Made by a program: the position numbers and the translations under genes
Part shown: positions 55,224 to 64,000 of the stretch, in pieces
Layout: each line of letters opens with the position of its first letter
How positions within the stretch are numbered: the stretch's first letter is position 1
NCBI GenBank assembly: GCA_010909165.1
Contig: VJWM01000108.1
Coordinates: 806,001 to 870,000 of the forward strand
Direction: 5' to 3'
Source of the DNA: Anthoceros angustus
Lineage: Eukaryota > Streptophyta > Anthocerotopsida > Anthocerotales > Anthocerotaceae
Length of the DNA: 64,000 nucleotides
Notes under the pieces: model-generated
The model's input: the letters and a program-made list of their open reading frames with translations, nothing else
What the model was told of the DNA's origin: nothing
Databases searched by the model: none

Positions 55224-56519
55224 GCTGCTGCATCACCTTCTTGCAATTGGTGTCGATCCTCTTCGAATTCTCTAGATCTCCAGGGATAAGTTGAAGGGCC
55301 CTGGTACACGCGGGCAGACTTAACTTCTTCCTTCACACACGGACCCGCACCAAGGCATTTGGCGTTGCTTTCGCAGACAATGCGCAATGCGACAATTTTG
55401 ATTCTGACGTGAGGATCAAAGTTGAAGGAATGTTTCTTGTCGAAACGAACACGAACGTTAGTCAAGAAGTGACTACCGATTTGTAACTTGTCCATCAAGC
55501 AGCTTACCTGCTGCATTATATAACTAGCTAAATACTGTTAGGAGTGCGAGTGGTTTTGAATTGAGGTGATGTGTGTCCTCAGAGGGCCGAGGTGGCCGAG
55601 ACTCCCCTGAACAGAAGGCATCACTCCCGAGCTGGTAGCTACGGACATTTTCTGAAGGCTGCGCATGCTCTGCCATTCCAAATCGGCACTAGGAATTGTT
55701 TGTGGAGGACGTACCGCGCCGCGTGATGCAAGGCTCACGGTGACTTGGCTGTCTTGTCCAACGTGTATGGTGGGCGACATCGATAGAAGCACATTGCAAT
55801 TGGCTGTGTGTCTAGCTGTTGTCGTTCCTATGTCAAGTTGTGTTTAGCCAGCTAGCTACACCTAGCTGATAGTCGACTAGTGGAAACCCACCCAGCTGCA
55901 TATCGGGCAGCAGCCCCTCAAGCTTGCTTGTCATTGCATACCTGCGTGCTAGTCTGACCTGCGGAGAGCTCATCGGCTGCAGCTTATCATCCCAACGACG
56001 TCCCGGGCCCCCTTGTCCATGTAAAGAACCCGAGGAAGAGGACATGTGTGTGAAAACAATGCCGTGCCTCGTAAGTTTGTCGTGAAGTTCCTTGTCTACA
56101 CACGAGACATGTTGGACAAATCAAGCTCAACTCTCTCAACCGGGAATTCCTCATTCTGTCCTCGGCCACGAGGCATGCCAACATGGCATAGCCACAAAAC
56201 GATGCATATGTCCGGACATATGGATACATATATGGCACCGGGTGCATGGAGCATGGACAGGATCGGAGGGGACCGGCAACGACTTTGCCGCCCCAGGGAA
56301 TAAAGGGTGGGGTCTGCCACATCCTTCTCGTATGAAAACCCGCCCCAACATCCGCCCGTGTTGGTGTCCTTTTTTTCTTTTTTTCCGGACATGATTTATT
56401 ACATAGATATAAGATGTCGTTGAGGCTCACGAACTGCAGTCGCACACGGTCGTCACTCCGATCGCCAGATTTGAGATCTGTGACTTTGAAATTCTTGACT
56501 CTCAGATCTGCGACCGAAG
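55224..56519. repeat. 3' flank of PLAC8 copy 1 and 5' flank of copy 2
   Basis: 55200-56165 is homologous to 57801-58690 downstream of the intact gene (gttaggagtgcgagtg; tgatgtgtgt; cgggaattcctcattctgtc against cgggaattcctttttctatc). 56165-56345 matches the left flank of the MULE. The rest, to the start codon, is the promoter and 5' UTR of the intact gene. No other gene. Confidence 0.7.
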
Positions 56520-57800
56520 ATGGATGGATCTGCCTTCGTACCAGGTGGTGGCGGCCCGCCCATCTTCTACTCACAGGGCGCTCCTGATGAAGCCATCTTC
56601 CAGCAGCAGCAGCAGCCGCCGCCATCCTATGGAGTTCCACACCAGCAGGCCTATGGTATCCCAGAGCAGCAGCAGCAGCAGCCGCCGCCACCCTACGGAG
56701 TTCCACACCAGCAGGCTTATGGTATCCCAGAGCAGCAGCAGCAGCAGCAGCAGCAGCCTTTCTACGGCGTGCAACCCCAACCTTACTATGCCACGCAACA
56801 CCAACCTGCTCCTTACGGCCACCCACCGCAGCAAGCTCAAGTTCCGCCTTATGCCTACCATCCGCAACCAGCGCCGCCGCTGCCGCCTAATGCCCCGTTT
56901 GCTCGGCCAGGGATCCAGAGCCCTCAGATCCTGCCGCCGCAGCAGCAGCAGTACTGGACATCCGGCATCTTCGACTGCTTCCAGGATATGCAATCTTGTC
57001 AGTCCCTGAGCCAAGGACACTCTAGTAGTGTGTGCGGTGTTTGGTGCATTTGGGTGTTGCTGGAGGAGCCTCAGGATGGAATGCAAGTCATCCATCTCAT
57101 GTCGGATGATCCCCCACTGCTTCCAGGTTTCCTCACCACCGCCTGTCATTTGCTACTGCGCAGGTATCATCACCACGTTTGTGCCTTGCGTCACCTATGG
57201 ACAAATCGCAGAAATTCTGGACCAAGGCACCACAAGTAACGCTCGCCCTAGGCCTCCTCCTCCTCCTTCACCTCATTCGCACCAGCTGCTCTGTTCCTGG
57301 CTACAGCGGATTTCCTCTCCTTTCCGACACACATGTACAGCTTTGTTGACACGCAATATTATCGGTGTGTGGATTATCTGCAGCCTGTGCCCATAGCGGA
57401 GTCATGTACTGCTTGATCCTGTGGTGCTTTGCCGTCCCCTGCTTCTACTCCTACACGGCGCGCAGCAAGCTTCGGTACAAGTACTCGTTGCCGGAGGATC
57501 CCATGAGTGATCTGTGCACGCATTGCTTCTGCGAGCCGTTTGCGCTCTGCCAGGAGTACCGCGAGCTTAAGAATCGCGGCATAGACCCTGCACTAGGTGC
57601 GTCACACAGCTGTAATTTGTGTGTTTCGACTTGCCATTGCCTTTGCTTTGCCCAGGACTCCGTGCCGTGCATTTGTACACTGCCTTGATTGTGGGTGCCT
57701 GGCCTGCGCATGCGCATGCGCAGGCTGGACTGGCTATCAAATCAAGCAAAACCAGGAGATGATGATGATGGCTCCAACCGCGCCAGCCATGGCCAGGTGA
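56520..57800 (+). CDS. PLAC8 (Cys-rich PCR/FCR-type) membrane protein
   Basis: Four exons with GT-AG introns: 56520-56997, 57164-57235, 57384-57596, 57724-57800, giving 279 residues in a frame that closes exactly with TGA at 57798-57800. Residues 1-150 are Gln/Pro/Tyr-rich tandem segments (GVPHQQAYGIPEQQQ twice). The PLAC8 domain follows: WTSGIFDCFQDMQSC, joined across intron 1 to IITTFVPCVTYGQIAEILD-QG; then GVMYCLILWCFAVPCFYSYT (membrane segment), SKLRYKYSLPED, and CEPFALCQEYRELKNRGID. Known: plant PLAC8 proteins act in cell-number control or heavy-metal transport at the plasma membrane. Which applies cannot be told. The usual CCxxxxCPC motif is reduced here to FVPC. Confidence 0.88.
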
Positions 57801-58838
57801 CCTGCTGCATCACCTCTTCTCGATCGACTGGCCGAGGTCCTGGTCCTGGCCATGGTAGCTTGTGTTGCAACTTGCCATCAATGTCTGCCTACACACACCG
57901 GACCCAGACAGCCACCAAGCTGTTTGTTGCTCGCAGCCTTCTTGTCTGAGCGTAAGGAAATAAGGAATCCTTGACAGATTAGACAGCTTCTAACCTGTCC
58001 ATCATCGGACAGAAGGTTACCTACTGCATACCTAGGCACTGTTAGGAGTGAGAGTGTTTTGAATTGAAGTGATGTGTGTAAGGGCCGAGCTGGAGACTCC
58101 CCTGAATAGCCACGAGGTATCCCGATTCAGTAGGGACATTTTCTCGAGGCTGCCCATTCTAAACGTTGGGATGGCTACCTGGACTTCATGGCAGCAGTTG
58201 TTGTTTTTGAAGAGGAGGAAGGAACTATGAGATGGGTCCTCAGACATGCCGTTGGGCTCCTAATATGTGTGTGTCTATCAGAGTCTGATCTCGCCATCTG
58301 TCTAGGCAGGAATTGTTTGTGGAGGACGTGATACAGGCTGTTGCTTGTAGGCAAGGCAGTCTCTGGAGGTACAAGCAAGACTCTCACACCTTGGTATGAC
58401 TGGTATTTAGCTACCTGACAGTAGAAACCCGCCAAGCTGCATATCAGCCACCCCCTACTGATAGAAAGTCTAATGCTTCCTGATAGAAAGTCTAATGCTT
58501 TTCGTTATCAGCGTGCTAGGCCTGACCTGAGGACAACTTCAGCAGTTTTCGTCCTAACGTCCTCCTGTGATGACCCAAGGAAGTCTTGTGTGGAAAAAGT
58601 AGGTGTTTGTGAAGTTTATTCTCCACACATGACAAATGTTCTACAAATCAATCGGGAATTCCTTTTTCTATCCTCGGTCCCGATTCACAAGTCGGCGGCA
58701 CTGAGCACCTACTTAACCTGTCCCAGTCCTTTGACAGGCTCGTGTCTGTTTGTTTGTCAATCGGCTCGCTCACGATGATGTCTGTCGTGGCTCGGTCTGA
58801 TCTTTCCCCCATCCTCGTGTGGGACGTCGTAGAAACGC
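57801..58838. other. PLAC8 3' flank and PPR gene upstream region
   Basis: 57801-58690 is the second copy of the duplicated PLAC8 3' flank. 58690-58838 is unique and precedes the PPR start. No separate gene is seen. Confidence 0.6.
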
Positions 58839-61800
58839 ATGGTATTTCTATTGGCACTCGACGACGGGTCTGTGCGCGTGGCATCAAGATGCTCAGCGCC
58901 ATGGTTGTCTGGAGCGTTTCAATCCGGTGGTGGAAACGCTCCCATCCTCCTGACTTCGAGGAACCAACGCTGGGCGCACAGCCGAGTCTTGAGGTGCAGC
59001 TTTCCCTTTGCAAACAACAAGCCAGCTTGCGTGGATGTGCAGCTTGCTGCTCCGGACATGAGGGTGGGTCGTTCTGCCTCCGACAGAGGCTTACTGGTTG
59101 ATGCTGTCCTTGGCAGCCCCGTACCAGATGATAGGCGTGTAACGGTGGAAACCGTGAGCACGTTGTGTGGTGAGGGAAATCTCGCTGAGGCTGTTGAGGC
59201 TTTGGGACTTCTGGGGCAGACAGCAGAATGTCGCGTTTCCAAATCTCTCTTTTATGCTGTCCTGAAGGAGTGTGTGGTCAGGAAGGATCTTGCTGGAGGT
59301 CGCCGTGTGCATGCCTTGGCAGTGAAGGAGGGGTACCAGTCGGACACGTTCCTGGCCAACCACATACTTCGAATGTATGCCTCTCTTGGCAGCTTGCAAG
59401 AGGCGATGGATGTGTTCACCGTGGTTCCCAAACCAGATACCTTTATCTGGTATTCCATCATTTCTGCCCATGTCAAACACGGGCTAAACAAGCAGGCCAT
59501 AGAGCTGTATCATCGGATGCGCAGGTCGGGTGTGAAGCCAGATGGTAGCCATGTGTTTGTGGCAGCCCTTCAGGCTTGTGCGAGGGGTTCAGACTTGAAA
59601 ACTGGCCAGCAGGTGCATGCTGATGTTGTGGCCAGTGGCGTGGAGCTCGATTTGTTCGTCTGTACCTGCCTGGTGGACATGTACGCAAAGTGTGGGAGCT
59701 TGGAGGATGCTCGGGGTGTGTTTGACGGACTTGGTCAGAAGAATGTGGTGACGTGGAATGCCATCATAGCAGGGTATTCACAGCACGGCAGGGGGCAGGA
59801 AGCCCTCCGTCTGTACAGGGCTATGCAAGATGAGGGCATCGTTGAGCCCAATTCGGTGACATTTTTGTGCCTCTTACAGGCATGTGCAAGTGTAGGCACC
59901 CCAGCTTTGGAGAACGGGAAGCAGCTTCATGCACAAATCGAAGCACTAGGACACCAGGCTGATGTGTTTGTAGCTAGCAGTTTGGTGAACATGTATGCAA
60001 AGTGTGGCAGCTTGGGAGAGGCTCACCGAGTTTTTAACGGACTTGGTAGGAAAGATGTTGTGACATGGAATGCCATGATCGCAGGGTATTCCCAGCAGGG
60101 CATGGGGCAGGAAGCCCTTCAGCTGTACAGGGTAATGCAAGATGAAGGTATTGTTGCGTCCAATGCTGTGACATTTGTGTGCCTCCTGCAGGCATGTGCA
60201 AGTGTTGGCAGCCCTGCTTTGGGGAACGGGAAGCAGCTTCATGCTCAAATCAGAGAATGCGGATATGAAGCTGACGTGTTTGTAGCCAACAGTTTAGTAA
60301 ACATGTATGCAAAGTGTGGCAGCTTGGGGGCTGCTCGGAGACTGTTTGATGACCTTGGTGAAAAAGATGTGGCGACATGGACTGTGATGATAGCTGGATA
60401 TTCCCAGCAGGGCATGGGCCAGGAAGCCCTTCATCTCTACAGGGCTATGCAAGCAGATGGCATCACTGTGCCTGATCCAGTCACATTTGTGTGCCTTGTG
60501 CAGGCATGTGCAAGTGTTGGCCCTATGGCGTTAGAGACAGGGAAGCAGCTCCATAAGCAGATTAGAGAACATGGACACCAAGCTGATGTGTACGTAGCTA
60601 GCAGTTTGGTGAACATGTATGCCAAGTGTGGAAGCCTGGAAGACGCTCAGAGTCTGTTTGAGGAAATTGATCAAAAAACTGTGGTAACATGGACTGCCAT
60701 GATAGCCGGATATTCCCAACAGGGAATGGGCCAGGAAGCCCTTCGTCTGTACAGCACTATGCAAGAGGAAGGCATCACAGTGCCTGATTCGGTGACATTT
60801 GTGTGCCTCCTGAGGGCATGTGCTATCGTGGGCACCGCGGCTTTGGAGAAGGGGAGGCAGCTTCACACACAAATCAGAGAACAAGGACATCAAGCGGATG
60901 TGTTTGTAGCCAATAGTCTGGTGAACATGTATGCAAAGTGTGGCAGCTTGGGGGATGCTCAGGGTGTGTTTGATGGACTTGGTCAAAAAGATGTGGTAAC
61001 GTGGAATGCTATGATAGCAGCATATTCCCAGCAAGGCATGGGCCAAGAAGCCCTTCGGCTTCACACTGCTATGCAACAAGAAGGCATCGTTGTGCCGGAT
61101 TCTGTAACCTTGGTGACCCTCCTGCAGGCCTGTGCAAGTGTGGGCACCACGTCATTGGAGAAGGGGAACCAGCTTCATATGCAAATTAGAGAACAAGGAC
61201 TTGAAACTGATGTGTTTGTTGCCAGCAGTTTGGTAAACATGTATGCAAAGTGTGGCAGCTTGGAAGATGCGCAGAGTGTGTTTGATGGACTTGGTCAAAA
61301 AGATGTGGTGACATGGAATGCCATGATAGCAGGATATTCCCAGCAGGGCATGGGCCAGGACGCCCTTCGTCTGTACGGTGCTATGCAAGAAGAAGGCATG
61401 ACAGTGCCTGATTCCCTGACATTCGTGTGCCTCCTGCAGGCATGTGCAAATGTGGCAGCTTTGCATCTGGGAAGACAGTTGCATGCCCAGATTGTGGAAC
61501 AAGGGCTTCAAGCTGATACGTTTGTAGCCAACAGCTTGGTAAACATGTATGCGAAGTGTGGCAGCATGGTTGATGCACAGCAAGTGTTTGATGCTCTGTC
61601 CCGAAGGGATGTTCTTGCCTGGAATGCACTGATTGCAGGCTACACCTGTCAAGGAGATGGCGACTTGGTCTTTGGCCTTGTCCATCAGATGGAAGAAGAT
61701 GGCATATGGCCAGACAGCATCACACTCCTTTGTGTACTGACAGTGTGCAGTCATGCGGGTCTGGTGAACAAGGGACAGGAATACTTTGCGGCTATGAGCA

Positions 61801-62387
61801 GATGCTATGACATCACTCCTACAGTGGACCACTACACATGCATGGTGGATCTCCTGGGTCGTACAGGGCAACTGGATGATGCCCTCGCTTTAGTAAGCAC
61901 CATGCCTGACCGGCCTAATTCTGTAGTTTTGCACACTCTCCTAGGTGCTTGTCAAAAGTGGGGCAACCTGGAGGTGGGACGCCATGCTTTCAATCAAGCA
62001 GTGAAGCTAGACAAGCAAGATTCTGCAGCATATGTGTTGATGTCAAACATATACACAGGTGCCCGGATGTTGAAGGAGGCACAGGAGCTGCAGGCCAGGA
62101 GAACCAATATCAGGGCGTTGAAGCAGCCAGGCCAGAGCTGGTGGACAGACAGAGAAGGACTCGTGCATAGTTTTGTAGTTAAGCCTCCCAAAAGAGAAAG
62201 CAAGGCTGATACATGTCCTCTCCAATATGGAAAGCAAGCTACTCGTGCCACATCTACCAGCAAATATACTGGATGGGATCATAGAAAGGAAGACGATATT
62301 CGTGGTCAGCAGCAAGAAGCTCGCTATGGCAAATACCTCACAAAACAACTCACGCGAGCGACGTGGTATTTATCGTGGGAATGTTGA
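58839..62387 (+). CDS. PLS-class PPR protein, E2/PG-box end without DYW domain
   Basis: Intact 1,182-residue intronless frame from ATG 58839 (MVFLLALDDGSVRVASRC), beginning with an Arg/Ser/Ala-rich, acid-poor stretch that suits organelle targeting. Residues ~100-275 match the N-terminal motifs of the DYW:KP loci (SLFYAVLKECVVRKDLAGGR; SLQEAMDVFTVVPKPDTFIW). Then come six near-identical P-L-S triplets of ~102 residues (VNMYAKCGSL; VTWNAMIAGYSQQGMGQEAL; VTFVCLLQACASVG), a final P-L pair, E1 and E2 motifs, and a true PG box (KQPGQSWW; LVHSFVV). The last ~70 residues match no DYW domain. Known: such E-type proteins edit only with a DYW partner in trans. A DYW-like remnant is readable in another frame at 62227-62350. 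Role inferred: organelle RNA binding. Confidence 0.92.
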   Translation: MVFLLALDDGSVRVASRCSAPWLSGAFQSGGGNAPILLTSRNQRWAHSRVLRCSFPFANNKPACVDVQLAAPDMRVGRSASDRGLLVDAVLGSPVPDDRRVTVETVSTLCGEGNLAEAVEALGLLGQTAECRVSKSLFYAVLKECVVRKDLAGGRRVHALAVKEGYQSDTFLANHILRMYASLGSLQEAMDVFTVVPKPDTFIWYSIISAHVKHGLNKQAIELYHRMRRSGVKPDGSHVFVAALQACARGSDLKTGQQVHADVVASGVELDLFVCTCLVDMYAKCGSLEDARGVFDGLGQKNVVTWNAIIAGYSQHGRGQEALRLYRAMQDEGIVEPNSVTFLCLLQACASVGTPALENGKQLHAQIEALGHQADVFVASSLVNMYAKCGSLGEAHRVFNGLGRKDVVTWNAMIAGYSQQGMGQEALQLYRVMQDEGIVASNAVTFVCLLQACASVGSPALGNGKQLHAQIRECGYEADVFVANSLVNMYAKCGSLGAARRLFDDLGEKDVATWTVMIAGYSQQGMGQEALHLYRAMQADGITVPDPVTFVCLVQACASVGPMALETGKQLHKQIREHGHQADVYVASSLVNMYAKCGSLEDAQSLFEEIDQKTVVTWTAMIAGYSQQGMGQEALRLYSTMQEEGITVPDSVTFVCLLRACAIVGTAALEKGRQLHTQIREQGHQADVFVANSLVNMYAKCGSLGDAQGVFDGLGQKDVVTWNAMIAAYSQQGMGQEALRLHTAMQQEGIVVPDSVTLVTLLQACASVGTTSLEKGNQLHMQIREQGLETDVFVASSLVNMYAKCGSLEDAQSVFDGLGQKDVVTWNAMIAGYSQQGMGQDALRLYGAMQEEGMTVPDSLTFVCLLQACANVAALHLGRQLHAQIVEQGLQADTFVANSLVNMYAKCGSMVDAQQVFDALSRRDVLAWNALIAGYTCQGDGDLVFGLVHQMEEDGIWPDSITLLCVLTVCSHAGLVNKGQEYFAAMSRCYDITPTVDHYTCMVDLLGRTGQLDDALALVSTMPDRPNSVVLHTLLGACQKWGNLEVGRHAFNQAVKLDKQDSAAYVLMSNIYTGARMLKEAQELQARRTNIRALKQPGQSWWTDREGLVHSFVVKPPKRESKADTCPLQYGKQATRATSTSKYTGWDHRKEDDIRGQQQEARYGKYLTKQLTRATWYLSWEC

Positions 62388-63230
62388 TGGTCACTCCGCC
62401 AAAGGAGAACTCGTTTGCAGTACTTTAAATTATCACTTGTGGGTATTATTAAATTCCAAACATACAAATCATCTACTGGACTACCTAGTGGTTGTCCCCC
62501 GGCGGCCGTGATTGGGCAGCACCCGGTGAAATGGCCCTGCTGGATCCTGGTTCCTCCTTTACGCGCCCGAACATAGTCTGGTAAAGTAGCTGACACCTGC
62601 ATGCTAAACCCTAGTCCTGGGGCAGAGCACTGTCCAACTGAAAAACGTGTGAACCATTGGATCAACCTGCTGGGATGATACGATGTGTAACATAGGGGAA
62701 TCAGAAGATTTCTCTCCCGGGGTTGTTTTGATTTATTTTTAAAATACCAAATTAAAAAAAAAACCATTGGATCAAACTCGCACAAAACACACTCGTTGGG
62801 TGGGAACAATGCCGTTCTCCGGGGCCTGGGTTTAGGGTTTCCGACAATGTCCCTGATCGAAAGGGCACAAGAGCTGCGTGGGGGGCTGATTTTCACAATC
62901 AAAGAGGCTGAGTTTGCCGTCGGCGAAGTTCCCAGCCATGAGGGAGGATGTCGGATTTTGTTGGGCGTGAATGTGTTGAGGCACGTTAGAATGACCTGCT
63001 CCCAGTCATCGAAGATCTGTGCACTTGGAGAGGCCCCGGGTGTGGGTAGTCGATAAGACTCGATTGAACAGGCGTCCACAAGCTCTTCGCTAACTTTCGA
63101 TGCACAGGAGTCATTCAAGGAATACTGCCACGTATCGGTAATAAAATGTTCAACAACACCTCAAAATAAGCTAATAAAATCTCATAGAATAAAGGCTGTA
63201 TTAATAGGCCATGGATGGTACTAGATAAAT
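62388..63230. other. PPR 3' flank and intergenic DNA
   Basis: Frames on both strands at 62796-63118 overlap one another and resemble nothing known. No gene is called. Confidence 0.4.
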
Positions 63231-63710
63231 AAAAACATAGCCCATAGATCCATGGTAAGTGTCTTTTATGACCATACCAATTATAAGATGGGTCCATGTG
63301 TCCATAATAAATACAAATCCTTGGATATAAAATTAAGTAATTTACTAATTTTAAACCGGACCTTTTATGAACCCTCGGTCCCCGAAAAAAATAGGGGACC
63401 GAGGGTGGGGACCAGACTCCTGAAGAACCTGCAATCCCATGTTTTTTTTAACACATGCCGGGACCGGGACCGAGCTTGGGACGGGGTCCCATGTTTTTTT
63501 TAACACATGCCGGGGCCGGGACAGAGCTTGGGACGGGGTCCCATGTTTTTTTTAACACATGCCGGGACCGGGACCGAGCTTGGGACGGGGTCCCATGTTT
63601 TTTTTAACACATGCCGGGACCGGGACCGAGCTTGGGACGGGGTCCCATGTTTTTTTTAACACATGCCGGGACCGGGACCGAGCTTAGGACGGGGTCAAAA
63701 TGACACCCTG
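63231..63710. mobile_element. hAT MITE copy, inverted, truncated at one end
   Basis: Inverse orientation relative to 47792-48206: shares tccttggatataaaattaag and the accgagggt words, and ends with ggtcaaaatgacaccctg at 63710. The opposite terminus is not found, so there is no target duplication to score. The subterminal region is expanded (next entry). Confidence 0.8.
63436..63695. repeat. 52-bp tandem repeat, exactly 5 units, in the MITE subterminal region
   Basis: 260 bases, unit cccatgttttttttaacaca then tgccgggaccgggaccgagc-ttgggacggggt. Single changes occur in unit 2 (ggggccgggacagagc) and unit 5 (cttaggac). The intact MITE at 47792 has one such unit. Confidence 0.95.
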
Positions 63711-64000
63711 TTCAGGAGGCTATCTCGTGTGCCCTTTTTGAAGAAAGCCAAACTCAGCCTCCGTATAGTCTAATAAGGGCCTGAACAAGGCATGGTTGAG
63801 CTCGTCCAATGAAAGAGGAAACCTAATCCTTTCATCCCCACCTCCACAACTATGTACCCTTTCATAGGCTTCTTGCTTTCTTTTCCATTGCTATCCTCAT
63901 CACATGCATTACTTCTAAGACCCAAGAACGGCTTTAGAAAGTTCATGGAGCTTTGTTTTGATTTCATTTTGAACTATCAATTTGGTTCTTTGCAAGAACA
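63711..64000. other. right edge, no gene called
   Basis: A 65-codon minus frame (63967-63770) has no recognisable domain. Insufficient to call. Confidence 0.4.

Noticed and set aside
62324-63118. 264-codon minus frame
   Set aside because: Overlaps the 3' end of the PPR gene on the other strand, has no recognisable domain and is of mixed composition.
1-64000. CRISPR array or bacterial operon
   Set aside because: The repeats are minisatellites, TE ends or PPR units with no unique spacers of even length. The gene content is plant nuclear.

Overview
This window looks like nuclear DNA of a land plant. It carries a class I TCP transcription factor gene, a plant-type PLAC8 gene with three short GT-AG introns, a 20S proteasome alpha-4 gene, a cytosolic-type tRNA-Ser and many pentatricopeptide-repeat (PPR) loci of the organelle RNA-editing type. 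Most of the PPR loci do not end in the usual DYW tripeptide. They have KPAxA where the PG box should be, HAE instead of HSE, and a C-terminus ending in GRP. From memory, this is the DYW:KP variant reported from hornworts, ferns and lycophytes other than Selaginella, and linked to reverse (U-to-C) editing. The abundance of retrotransposon debris, minisatellites and segmental duplications fits a fern or lycophyte better than a compact hornwort genome. I cannot settle the species from sequence alone.

Layout. From 1 to about 17.1 kb is a tandemly duplicated two-gene block: PPR loci A (1-2029) and B (2348-5120) with a repeat tail, then C (7471-10230) and D (10564-13983) with a repeat tail that is itself duplicated. 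A decayed PPR fragment and locus E follow on the minus strand (17.5-19.85 kb). Next come a 1.37 kb tandem duplication that joins the PPR 5' end to the 3' end of the TCP gene, and the intact TCP gene (22160-23899, minus). From 24 to 30 kb there is little except Ty3/Gypsy integrase scraps and minisatellites. PPR locus F (30.3-33.5 kb) has its deaminase domain split by a Gypsy reverse-transcriptase fragment. An F-box-like relic, minisatellites and a LINE scrap fill 33.8-39.5 kb. Two convergent intact genes follow: a 712-residue coiled-coil protein (plus) and proteasome alpha-4 (minus). Then come tRNA-Ser(GCU) and PPR locus G (44.3-47.4 kb).

From 47.8 kb to the end: a hAT-type MITE with a perfect 8-bp target duplication; a 5.4 kb Mutator-like element (49127-54551) with about 250-bp terminal inverted repeats and a 13-bp flanking direct repeat, inserted upstream of a PLAC8 copy that is now a pseudogene; the intact PLAC8 gene (56520-57800); an intact 1,182-residue PPR gene without a normal DYW domain (58839-62387); and a MITE relic whose end has expanded to five 52-bp repeats.

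Working view. The PPR proteins would act in chloroplasts or mitochondria on RNA. The other intact genes are unrelated neighbours. None of the seven DYW:KP loci is open from end to end as written. Nearly all lesions are short deletions, many at positions where paralogous repeat units differ. Some or many of these breaks may therefore be assembly consensus errors rather than true pseudogene mutations, so the pseudogene calls below are provisional.
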